From an uncultured Bacilli bacterium (GTDB taxonomy: Bacteria; Bacillota_I; Bacilli_A; RF39; UBA660): a stretch of DNA of 5,048 bases. The translations under genes were made by a program, and so were the position numbers. The stretch is taken from positions 1 to 5,048 of the forward strand of contig CALVKV010000093.1 of assembly GCA_944333305.1 (NCBI GenBank), in the 5' to 3' direction. Below the pieces are notes generated by a model. That model ran no database searches and was not told the DNA's origin. It saw only the letters and a program-made list of their open reading frames with translations. This document shows, piece after piece, positions 1 through 5,048 of this stretch (position 1 is its first letter; each line of letters starts with the position of its first letter).

Positions 1-46
1 TGAGTGTTGGAATAATCCAGCAGGGGAAGTACTTGAAGATGAATAA
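1..46 (+). CDS. 3' end of an upstream gene (partial, C-terminal 14 residues)
   Basis: Reading from base 2, the frame stays open and ends at TAA (44-46), giving the tail ECWNNPAGEVLEDE. A mixed, acidic C-terminus and a hairpin terminator starting a few bases after the stop both suggest a real gene end. No function can be given from 14 residues. The frame starting at base 3 is also open to a TAA at 51-53, so the choice of frame is only a preference. It is made because that other stop overlaps the terminator stem and its peptide looks less protein-like. Confidence 0.35.
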   Translation, partial: ECWNNPAGEVLEDE

Positions 47-51
47 TATAT

Positions 52-80
52 AAATAGCGATTTACATTGCTATTTTTCTT
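52..80 (+). terminator. Rho-independent terminator of the upstream gene
   Basis: AAATAGC (52-58) pairs perfectly with GCTATTT (69-75). The helix continues inward through a G-T wobble and two A-T pairs (59-61 with 66-68), leaving the tetraloop TTAC. A T-rich run (73-80, TTTTTCTT) follows at once. The stem is AT-rich and so modest in strength, but the geometry is that of an intrinsic terminator. It separates the upstream gene from the inserted TnpB element. Confidence 0.7.
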
Positions 81-120
81 ATACAATAGGAAATTTATAC
101 TAAAAAATCGAAAAAATGTA

Positions 121-150
121 TTGACAAACATATTTTCTATAATGTACACT
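121..150 (+). promoter_or_regulatory. Candidate promoter for tnpB
   Basis: A perfect TATAAT lies at 138-143, and a perfect TTGACA at 121-126. Their spacer is only 11 nt, too short for them to be a normal sigma-A pair. Two readings are possible. TATAAT may act with a poor -35 around 115-120, or TTGACA may pair with TACACT (145-150) across 18 nt. TTGAC may also be the target/TAM motif flanking the element's left end, so its -35 likeness could be coincidental. Some promoter here is likely because tnpB begins about 40 nt downstream. Confidence 0.4.
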
Positions 151-159
151 TAAGTTACA
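143..159 (+). repeat. Left-end subterminal bulged palindrome of the IS
   Basis: TGTA (143-146) pairs with TACA (156-159), and AC (148-149) pairs with GT (154-155) around loop TTAA. C147 is left as a single-base bulge. TnpA of the IS200/IS605 family recognises short imperfect hairpins with an unpaired base near each end, so a bulged hairpin about 17 nt inside the presumed tip fits. The hairpin is short and could arise by chance in AT-rich DNA. Its position relative to TTGAC and tnpB is the main support. Confidence 0.45.
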
Positions 160-184
160 AATATTTAGCAGGGAGGTTCACATT

Positions 185-1333
185 ATGGAGATATATAGAG
201 CATATAAATTTAGGTTATATCCAACAAATGAAAAAAAGGTATTTATTAATAAAACTTTAGGATGTAAAAGATTTGTATATAATTATTATCTTAATTATTT
301 AAAAGATAATAATAGTATAAATAGATTTGATTTACATAAAGATTTACCTAAATTAAAAGAAGAAAATGAATTTTTAAAAGAAGTAGATTCAACTGTATTA
401 TGTTCTGCTGTAGATGATTTATGTAAAGCATTTAATGATTATTATGCTAAAAGAAAAGGTTATCCTAAATTTAAAAGTAAATTTAGTAAACAGTCTTATA
501 GAACTAATTGTATAAGAAGTACTTATAAAGATAAAGAATATAGTAATATAGAAGTAGATTTATTAAATAGAAATATAAAATTACCTAAACTAGGAAAAGT
601 TAAAATAAGAGGTTTTAGAAATAAAGATAAAATAGAAGGAAAGATATTAAATGCAACTATATCAAGAGAATCTACTGGTAAATACTATGTAAGTGTAGTT
701 GTAGTAGAAGATATATTAATAGAAAAAGTGACACCTACTACTATAGTAGGAATAGATTTAGGTATAAAAGATTTAGTAATAACAAGTGATGGTATTAAAT
801 ATAGTAATCTGAAAGTATTAATTAAATATGAAAAGAGATTAAAGAGATTACAAAAAGAGTTATCAAGAAGAGAAAAAGGAAGTAAGAATTATTTAAAGAC
901 AAAAGAAAAAATAGCAAGGTTACATACTAAGATTAAAAATTATAGAAAACATTATTTAAACGATATTGCAAATGAGATAGTGAATTACCATGATATTATA
1001 GTAACAGAAAGTTTAAAAGTAAAAGATATGTTTAAAGATAAGAAAAAAGCATTTAATAAAAGTCTATCAGATGCATGTGTTAGTACATTACGTTCTTTAA
1101 TAGAGTGGAAATGTAAGATAAAAGGTAAATTTTATTATAAGATAAATACTTATTATCCAAGTAGTCAGATATGTAGTCATTGTGGCTATAAGAATAGTAA
1201 GTTAAAAGATTTAAGTATAAGAGAATATGATTGTCCAGAATGCGGATCACATAATGATAGAGATATAAATGCAAGTTTAAATATATTATTTGAAGGATTA
1301 AAGTTACACTATAATTTAGTTAGTATAGTATAG
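185..1333 (+). CDS. tnpB: TnpB RNA-guided endonuclease (IS200/IS605 OrfB family)
   Basis: This is a full-length TnpB of 382 aa, the usual size. Family members are guided by an RNA made from the element's right end to cut DNA next to a short TAM; they help the element persist and are ancestors of Cas12. Domains in order are the N-terminal HTH_OrfB-type region (about 1-50, with YKFRLYPT at 7-14), the wedge/RuvC core, the OrfB zinc ribbon and RuvC-III. The RuvC acidic residues are all visible: D191 in GIDLGIKDL, E275 in VTESLKVKDM, and D360 (or D358) in DRDINASLNI. The zinc ribbon has C330-x2-C333 and C350-x2-C353. A basic Lys/Arg-rich helix (about 214-255) lies between RuvC-I and RuvC-II. The start is ATG at 185, with AGGGAGG at 170-176 eight bases upstream. 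The frame has no lesion, so the nuclease should be active. It stands alone without tnpA and precedes the reRNA scaffold. Confidence 0.96.
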   Translation: MEIYRAYKFRLYPTNEKKVFINKTLGCKRFVYNYYLNYLKDNNSINRFDLHKDLPKLKEENEFLKEVDSTVLCSAVDDLCKAFNDYYAKRKGYPKFKSKFSKQSYRTNCIRSTYKDKEYSNIEVDLLNRNIKLPKLGKVKIRGFRNKDKIEGKILNATISRESTGKYYVSVVVVEDILIEKVTPTTIVGIDLGIKDLVITSDGIKYSNLKVLIKYEKRLKRLQKELSRREKGSKNYLKTKEKIARLHTKIKNYRKHYLNDIANEIVNYHDIIVTESLKVKDMFKDKKKAFNKSLSDACVSTLRSLIEWKCKIKGKFYYKINTYYPSSQICSHCGYKNSKLKDLSIREYDCPECGSHNDRDINASLNILFEGLKLHYNLVSIV

Positions 1334-1374
1334 ATAATGTTTTAGATAAAATAACAATTTAATAGAAAAAATAA

Positions 1375-1489
1375 ATTAGTACGGTAGCGACTATCGAAAT
1401 TTAAGCCTATGGAGAATAGGGGTTACTCTATCTATGAAGTAGGAATTCTTGGAGGTAACGACAAGGTAAAAACAAAATTTATTTTGTTT
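1375..1489 (+). ncRNA. Putative omega/reRNA scaffold and guide of the TnpB element
   Basis: TnpB guide RNAs come from the end of tnpB and the right end of the element, with the guide taken from flanking DNA. Three local structures are visible. Hairpin 1 has CGGTAG (1382-1387) paired to CTATCG (1391-1396) around CGA, with one G-T. Hairpin 2 has CCTAT (1406-1410) paired to ATAGG (1416-1420) around GGAGA. The core TATGAAGTAGGAAT (1433-1446) resembles the conserved GAAGCAGGAA segment of many IS605-type right ends. GTTAC (1422-1426) can pair with GTAAC (1455-1459), possibly as a pseudoknot. The 5' end probably lies further upstream, inside tnpB. The guide, if the right end is near 1473, would be about 1474-1489. 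Confidence 0.7.
1447..1466 (+). repeat. Right-end hairpin of the IS
   Basis: TCTTG (1447-1451) pairs with CAAGG (1462-1466), four Watson-Crick pairs and one T-G wobble, around a 10-nt loop. It sits directly after GGAAT, the place where IS605-family right ends carry a guide tetranucleotide 5' of the terminal hairpin. The stem is weaker than in many relatives. It may act in DNA as the TnpA-recognised end and in RNA as the last stem before the guide. Confidence 0.45.
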
Positions 1490-1490
1490 T
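1469..1490 (+). terminator. A/T hairpin at the IS right junction, possible weak terminator
   Basis: AAAACAAAA (1469-1477) and TTTTGTTTT (1482-1490) are perfectly complementary over 9 bp around loop TTTA. The arm itself provides a T tract, so the transcript from tnpB could end here, just after the reRNA. Only one G-C pair is present, so a strong terminator is doubtful. The symmetry would let it work on either strand. The stem spans the presumed element end, so part of it may be the host's original sequence. Confidence 0.4.
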
Positions 1491-1530
1491 ATTTGTTCTA
1501 AAAAAACATCTACCAAAGATAAAAGATTAA

Positions 1531-1539
1531 TGTTATAAT
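1531..1539 (+). promoter_or_regulatory. Extended -10 promoter of the T4SS-like operon
   Basis: TGTTATAAT matches the extended -10 consensus TGnTATAAT exactly. The -35 position 17 nt upstream (1511-1516, TACCAA) is a poor match, which an extended -10 can tolerate. Transcription would start near 1546, leaving a leader of about 19 nt before the ATG at 1565, with AGGAGAG at 1551-1557 inside it. It lies outside the IS, so the insertion left it intact. Confidence 0.65.
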
Positions 1540-1564
1540 AGAAACATGGTAGGAGAGAAAATCT

Positions 1565-2755
1565 ATGAAAAAGAGAAACTTTTTGATATTTACTTTTATA
1601 TTTATAATATATATATGTATTAATCCACTAAATGTAGAAGCTATAGTTGATAACGATTGCATTGATGATAATACTTGTATGTTAGTCTGTAGCTATAATA
1701 ATAACTATGAAACCTCAAGCGATTATGGTACTAGAAAAGAAAATAGAACAAGAGGTATGTCACTTTATTATTATTTTGATAGTCAAGAATGGGAATTGGA
1801 TTGGCAACATATAACTACAGAAATAAAAGTCTCAAAAAAAGGTCCAGAAAGTCTAAATAAAATATTTTCAAATAATGGTACAAATGTCTATTATGATAAA
1901 AAGCCAAGTGTTGATAATTTTACATGTCCTAAAAATGGTTATTTAGATTTTAGTTCACTTAATAGTAATAATGAGCTTTGCTTTGATGATGACGGTAAGA
2001 CTTGTAGAGATGAATATAGTAATGTCGGAACAACATTTGGTAAAGGCAATCAATATAAAAGTACTGAAAAGGATTACGATTATCTAGATGATTTGAATAA
2101 TTATTTTTCCAATTGGTCATATGGGGATATAACATGTAAATCAATAATTGACCAAAAAGTTGACCCTGAAAATATATCTTCAAAAATTGTAGAAGATGTA
2201 AAAATAAATTATTTAGGTGGTAATGATGTACCACAATTTATCTTAAACAGTTCTGCTTTTACAAATGCAACAACTAATGCCATAAATAATTTAAAAGATA
2301 AAAAAGAACAATGCGTTAATGAAATAAAAGAAAAACAGCAAAATGGTGAAATATCTGAAGAAGAAGCAAATAGGCAAATTGGAATAATCTCTGGTATTGA
2401 TGAAGAGAAAGCTGCTGATAATATTGATAAAGCATTAGATGATTTAAACACAACTGTAATTTTACCAGATTCTGTAGAAATTGGTTGTGAAGATATTTTC
2501 AATATGGAAGAAGGAAAATTAGGATGGCTTTTAACAACAATACTAAATTATATCAAAGTAATAGGGCCAATTTTAGTTGTTTTACTCAGTGCTGTTGATT
2601 TTGTAAAAGCTGTATTTTCATCAGATGATAAAGCAATAAAAGAAGCTCAATCTAAATTAATTATAAGATTAATAGCAGCTATAGCATTATTCTTAGTTCC
2701 AACCTTAATACAAGTATTACTAAGTTTTATAAATCAAACAACTTGTACATTGTAA
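1565..2755 (+). CDS. Secreted Cys-containing protein with C-terminal VirB2/TrbC-like pilin domain
   Basis: This 396-aa protein has a basic N-terminus (MKKR), a hydrophobic core at 6-22 and a likely signal-peptidase site after NVEA (26). Residues 27-310 form a hydrophilic, Asn/Asp/Tyr-rich region presumably outside the membrane. The mature chain has ten Cys (32, 38, 42, 121, 139, 147, 191, 250, 308, 394), an even number that would allow disulfides. About 240-295 is charged and probably helical. The C-terminus has two membrane helices (about 319-350 and 364-389) joined by the short charged loop SSDDKAIKEAQSK. That is the topology of VirB2/TrbC-type pilins, and C308 and C394 flank the pair. It is first in the cluster, 47 nt ahead of a VirB6-like gene, so a surface or pilus part of a conjugation-type secretion system is inferred. 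The start is ATG with AGGAGAG seven bases upstream. The large N-terminal domain is not recognised. Confidence 0.75.
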   Translation: MKKRNFLIFTFIFIIYICINPLNVEAIVDNDCIDDNTCMLVCSYNNNYETSSDYGTRKENRTRGMSLYYYFDSQEWELDWQHITTEIKVSKKGPESLNKIFSNNGTNVYYDKKPSVDNFTCPKNGYLDFSSLNSNNELCFDDDGKTCRDEYSNVGTTFGKGNQYKSTEKDYDYLDDLNNYFSNWSYGDITCKSIIDQKVDPENISSKIVEDVKINYLGGNDVPQFILNSSAFTNATTNAINNLKDKKEQCVNEIKEKQQNGEISEEEANRQIGIISGIDEEKAADNIDKALDDLNTTVILPDSVEIGCEDIFNMEEGKLGWLLTTILNYIKVIGPILVVLLSAVDFVKAVFSSDDKAIKEAQSKLIIRLIAAIALFLVPTLIQVLLSFINQTTCTL

Positions 2756-2760
2756 TAGGT

Positions 2761-2777
2761 TTATTTTAATAAAATAA
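2761..2777 (+). repeat. Intercistronic A/T hairpin
   Basis: TTATTTT (2761-2767) is complementary to AAAATAA (2771-2777) around AAT. It starts five bases after the pilin-like gene stops and ends before the Shine-Dalgarno of the next gene. All pairs are A-T and no T run follows, so it is not a convincing terminator. It could be an mRNA processing or stability element, or chance in AT-rich DNA. Confidence 0.25.
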
Positions 2778-2802
2778 TATATACCATGAAAGAAGTGATT
2801 TT

Positions 2803-4842
2803 ATGCAAGTAGGATGGGTACAAAATATACTTAGATTAATTTTTCCAGCTATAGATAGATTAGGCTATTTCTTACTTGGTGCTATTTATGATATTTTCTT
2901 TGTAGTTGCAAACGCTAAAATTCTACAAGGAGATTTTATAGTTACTTTTTATGCACGAGTACAATTAATCTTAGGTGTATTTATGATATTCAGATTAACT
3001 ATAACTTTATTGCAAATTATAGTTAATCCAGATTTAGCTAAGGACAAAAATAAAGGAGCTAGCAAGATATTATTGAGAGTTGTTTTATCTCTTGTTATGC
3101 TTACTTTAATTGCTCCAATAAATATTCCAGCAAGTGCTGATGATAATACTTTAAATCAACAAATAGCAGACAATGGTATCCTATTTGGCTTTTTATATCA
3201 AATTCAAAATACTGTCGTTGAAGATAATGTACTAGGTAAATTAATACTCGGGTCTGATGTAGATAATATTTCAAGCAATAATAATAGTTTGAATTTAAAT
3301 GGTATTGGTAATATTGGGGATACTCTAGCAACTACTGTTGCTAAGGCTTTTGTAAGACCAGCATTAGCAAGTGGAGTATCAGAAGATGATATTACAGATC
3401 AAGAAAGTTATGAACAGAATTTAGCTTGTAATGATATTGTAGTAAATCAAGTTGATTACTTTTCTCCGACAACACCATATCAAACAATACTTGATGGAGT
3501 AGGAGAAAGTTGCAATGGTGTATATGCATTTGATTATACTGTTTTAGGTGGCTTGATTGTATCTATTGTAATGTTTTTAATAATTTTAGGATTTACTGTA
3601 GATATTGCTGTCCGCGCCATAAAGCTTGCCTTGCTCAGGTTAATAGCCCCAATTCCTATCATTGCTTATATAGATCCAGGACAAGAAAAAAATGGAGCAT
3701 TTGGAAGTTGGGTAAAAACTTTAACTTCTACATATTTAGATTTATTTATAAGATTAGCAGTAGTTTATTTTGGTATATATATCATAGTATCACTAACTCA
3801 AACATCTGCACTAGATTTATTCCCATCATCACCTAATTTCTTTACTTCTACTTTTGCAACAATCTTTATTATAATTGGTATTTTAATATTTATGAAACAA
3901 GCTCCTAAATTTTTTAAAGATATGTTAGGAATAAAAGGTGATGGTAACTTTAAATTATTTGGAGGAGTTGGTACAATTGCTGCTGCTGGTTTAGGGATTG
4001 CAGGAATAGCTGGTGCAGTTGCAACTAATGCTAGAACTAGCTATGAAGAAGGTAGAATGGCAGGACATGGAAAAATTAGAAGTGCATTAAGTGCAATACC
4101 ATCTGGAGCAGTAGGTGGAGTTGCAGGAGCATTTACTGGTGCAAAAGCCCTTGCAACAGCAGATAAAAATCCTACTAGTGCTGTTTTATCTGCTATGCAA
4201 AAAAGAAATGCTTTAAGAGCTTCACACTCTACATTACCTGGTAGAATTGCTGACCAAGCATATGGTGTACTTACTGGTAGATCTTTAGCTGATAAAGACC
4301 AAAATTATTTGGAAGCTAATCAAGAAGCTGTTAAACAATTACAAAATTGGAAAAAGTTTACTGAAGATGAAGCTACTAAAAAAGGAGATTATGGTGTTAT
4401 TTCAACTGCGAATAGAGATATGGTAAATTATTTTGCTACCAATGGTCTTGACACTAGAATTTTAGGAACTCATTTCAATTATGCTGTTTTAAGACAACGT
4501 ATTGCAGCAGCTGATTCTGATGGTAGTTTTGAGTATAACGGTGTTACATATAATTCTAGAGATTTTGATACAAATGTTATGGGAGAAATATTAAAGAGTC
4601 AAAATAGTAAATATGTTAGTGATGTTTTCAGTGGTGCTAAAGATAATCCAGGTATTTTATCAAATTGGGAATTAGCAAAATCTGCTCTAAATAAAGCTGA
4701 TATTGGATATAATGGTAATTATCTTGATCCAAAAGATATTGGTAAAACAATTGGTATTGCCAGTGGAAATGCTCAAAAAGCTCAAACAATGCTTAAACAC
4801 GTTAAACATCGTGCAAATAGAAATGCTAATAAGAGTAAATAA
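2803..4842 (+). CDS. VirB6/TrbL-like polytopic T4SS membrane protein with long soluble tail
   Basis: A 679-aa protein. Hydrophobic segments lie near 11-37, 45-75, 88-108, 247-268, 272-290, 312-332 and 346-364, followed by a Gly/Ala-rich stretch (386-408). A loop of about 135 residues (110-245) with two Cys (C209, C237) probably faces outside. The best family-like signature is 267-292, with RAIKLALLRLIAPIPI leading into AYIDPG, as in VirB6/TrbL-like proteins of Bacillota. Such proteins line the inner-membrane channel of conjugation machines. Residues 410-679 lack clear membrane segments; the first part is Gly/Ala-rich (432-451) and the rest is charged, ending in a basic tail (HVKHRANRNANKSK). 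The start is ATG 2803 with AGAAGTGA (2790-2797) upstream; the ATG at 2786 is in another frame and soon stops. The gene lies between the pilin-like gene and a PrgI-like gene. The family call is from topology and motif, not from a search. Confidence 0.75.
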   Translation: MQVGWVQNILRLIFPAIDRLGYFLLGAIYDIFFVVANAKILQGDFIVTFYARVQLILGVFMIFRLTITLLQIIVNPDLAKDKNKGASKILLRVVLSLVMLTLIAPINIPASADDNTLNQQIADNGILFGFLYQIQNTVVEDNVLGKLILGSDVDNISSNNNSLNLNGIGNIGDTLATTVAKAFVRPALASGVSEDDITDQESYEQNLACNDIVVNQVDYFSPTTPYQTILDGVGESCNGVYAFDYTVLGGLIVSIVMFLIILGFTVDIAVRAIKLALLRLIAPIPIIAYIDPGQEKNGAFGSWVKTLTSTYLDLFIRLAVVYFGIYIIVSLTQTSALDLFPSSPNFFTSTFATIFIIIGILIFMKQAPKFFKDMLGIKGDGNFKLFGGVGTIAAAGLGIAGIAGAVATNARTSYEEGRMAGHGKIRSALSAIPSGAVGGVAGAFTGAKALATADKNPTSAVLSAMQKRNALRASHSTLPGRIADQAYGVLTGRSLADKDQNYLEANQEAVKQLQNWKKFTEDEATKKGDYGVISTANRDMVNYFATNGLDTRILGTHFNYAVLRQRIAAADSDGSFEYNGVTYNSRDFDTNVMGEILKSQNSKYVSDVFSGAKDNPGILSNWELAKSALNKADIGYNGNYLDPKDIGKTIGIASGNAQKAQTMLKHVKHRANRNANKSK

Positions 4843-4846
4843 GGAG
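4841..4846 (+). promoter_or_regulatory. Shine-Dalgarno overlapping the upstream stop (translational coupling)
   Basis: AAGGAG begins inside the TAA stop (4840-4842) of the VirB6-like gene and lies 11 nt before the GTG at 4858. It decides the start of the next gene, because the GTG at 4846 is followed by TGA and the ATG at 4862 is in another frame that soon stops. Ribosomes finishing the VirB6-like frame would reach the site directly, suggesting coupled synthesis of the two membrane proteins. Confidence 0.7.
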
Positions 4847-4857
4847 TGTGATATATA

Positions 4858-5048
4858 GTGAATGATAGTTATTTAATCCCTGCAAATACTAAAAATGGTA
4901 GTTTAATTTTAGGTATATTTAAACCTTTTGATTTAATTTTATTAGGTACAGGCATAGTATTATCGTTAATATTACTTATGAGTTTATCTATGGATTATAC
5001 TTGGCAAGTCGTTATTGTCTTATTCCCTGGTGCACTCTGTGCCTTTCT
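4858..5048 (+). CDS. PrgI/VirB3-like small membrane protein (5' part, runs off the window)
   Basis: A GTG start opens a frame that continues to the window edge (63 full codons). It begins MNDSYLIPANTKNGSLILG, then has a hydrophobic helix (about 25-43, LILLGTGIVLSLILLM) and, after a short MDYTW turn, a second helix (from about 49) still open at the edge. A short N-terminal polar segment with an early Pro, followed by two closely spaced helices, is the layout of PrgI/VirB3-type subunits. In Gram-positive conjugation modules these are small inner-membrane proteins encoded just before the VirB4 ATPase. The stop-overlapping Shine-Dalgarno and gene order support membership of the same operon. The assignment is topological, and another small membrane protein is possible. 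Confidence 0.6.
   Translation, partial: MNDSYLIPANTKNGSLILGIFKPFDLILLGTGIVLSLILLMSLSMDYTWQVVIVLFPGALCAF

Larger units (their letters stand above)
126..1473 (+). mobile_element. TnpB-only IS200/IS605-family element (IS1341-like), approximate ends
   Basis: The element is inferred from an intact tnpB with a left-end hairpin upstream and a right-end RNA scaffold downstream. IS200/IS605 elements insert 3' of a short fixed motif and make no target duplication. TTGAC at 121-125 is a plausible motif because the bulged hairpin (143-159) lies 17 nt inside it, close to the spacing of subterminal palindromes in this family. On the right, the last hairpin (1447-1466) is preceded by GGAAT and followed by GGTAAAAAC. 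By analogy with common GGTAGTTCAC-type tips, the end is placed near 1473. No tnpA is present, so mobility would need a TnpA acting in trans. The left end is moderately supported and the right end could be off by about 10 nt. Confidence 0.6.

Noticed and set aside
121..143. TTGACA and TATAAT as a consensus -35/-10 pair
   Set aside because: Both hexamers are perfect but only 11 nt apart, too close for a sigma-A promoter; at most one of them is used in that role.
177..182. GTTCAC just before tnpB as an IS right-end tip of an older element
   Set aside because: The motif matches common IS605 right tips, but no hairpin or GGAAT core precedes it and it lies between the tnpB Shine-Dalgarno and start codon.
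1080..1274. Minus-strand ORF of 64 codons inside tnpB
   Set aside because: It is a Tyr/Leu-rich mirror of the AT-rich tnpB coding strand, has no Shine-Dalgarno and lies wholly inside a clear gene.
1959..2502. Two minus-strand ORFs (1959-2234 and 2209-2502) inside the pilin-like gene
   Set aside because: Both are antisense shadows of a gene with a signal peptide and a good ribosome site; their products look like low-complexity by-products of the other strand.
2786..2812. Alternative ATG at 2786 upstream of the VirB6-like gene
   Set aside because: It reads MKEVILCK and stops; it is not in frame with the 679-residue protein. A tiny leader peptide is possible but it has no ribosome site of its own.
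3101..3331. Minus-strand ORF of 76 codons inside the VirB6-like gene
   Set aside because: It is a Tyr/Leu/Gln-rich antisense product without a start signal, inside a long well-supported gene.
1565..5048. Mycoplasma genetic code (TGA as Trp)
   Set aside because: Trp is encoded by TGG at several places in these genes and no internal TGA needs reading through.
1..5048. CRISPR array, tRNA or rRNA genes
   Set aside because: No regularly spaced direct repeats and no tRNA-like cloverleaf or rRNA sequence were seen; the only structured RNA candidate is the TnpB guide RNA.

Overview
The window is very AT-rich. Its genes favour A/T-ending codons (AGA, ATA, TTA, AAT), have Gram-positive Shine-Dalgarno sites (AGGGAGG, AGGAGAG, AAGGAG), and are short-spaced and co-directional. 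This fits a low-GC Bacillota host, perhaps one of the uncultured gut Bacilli/Clostridia or mollicute-related lineages. Trp is encoded by TGG and no TGA occurs inside a frame, so the standard bacterial code is adequate. Placement below phylum level is inference.

Left part (1-1500): a short 3' end of an upstream gene is followed by a hairpin terminator (52-80). Next comes a TnpB-only IS200/IS605-family element (about 126-1473). It has a complete TnpB RNA-guided nuclease gene (185-1333), a left-end bulged hairpin (143-159), and a downstream segment (about 1375-1489) with the look of the 3' scaffold of an omega/reRNA. That scaffold has two clean hairpins, the GAAGTAGGAAT core and a right-end hairpin. 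No TnpA transposase is present. The element sits between the terminator of the upstream gene and the promoter of the next operon.

Right part (1500-5048): an extended -10 promoter (TGTTATAAT) drives the start of what looks like a conjugation-type (type IV secretion) gene cluster. Three co-directional genes are visible. The first is a secreted, Cys-containing protein whose C-terminal 80 residues look like a VirB2/TrbC-type two-helix pilin domain. The second is a 679-aa polytopic VirB6/TrbL-like channel protein with a long soluble C-terminal region. The third is the start of a small two-helix membrane protein resembling PrgI/VirB3, with its Shine-Dalgarno overlapping the preceding stop codon. 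Together they would form the surface and inner-membrane part of a Gram-positive T4SS. A VirB4-type ATPase would be expected just beyond the right edge. The family assignments of these three genes rest on topology, length, local motifs and gene order, not on a database search.

The least explained items are the pilin-like domain joined to a ~300-residue extracellular domain, the ~270-residue soluble tail of the VirB6-like protein, and the RNA end of the TnpB element, where the presumed guide falls in a self-complementary A/T hairpin.
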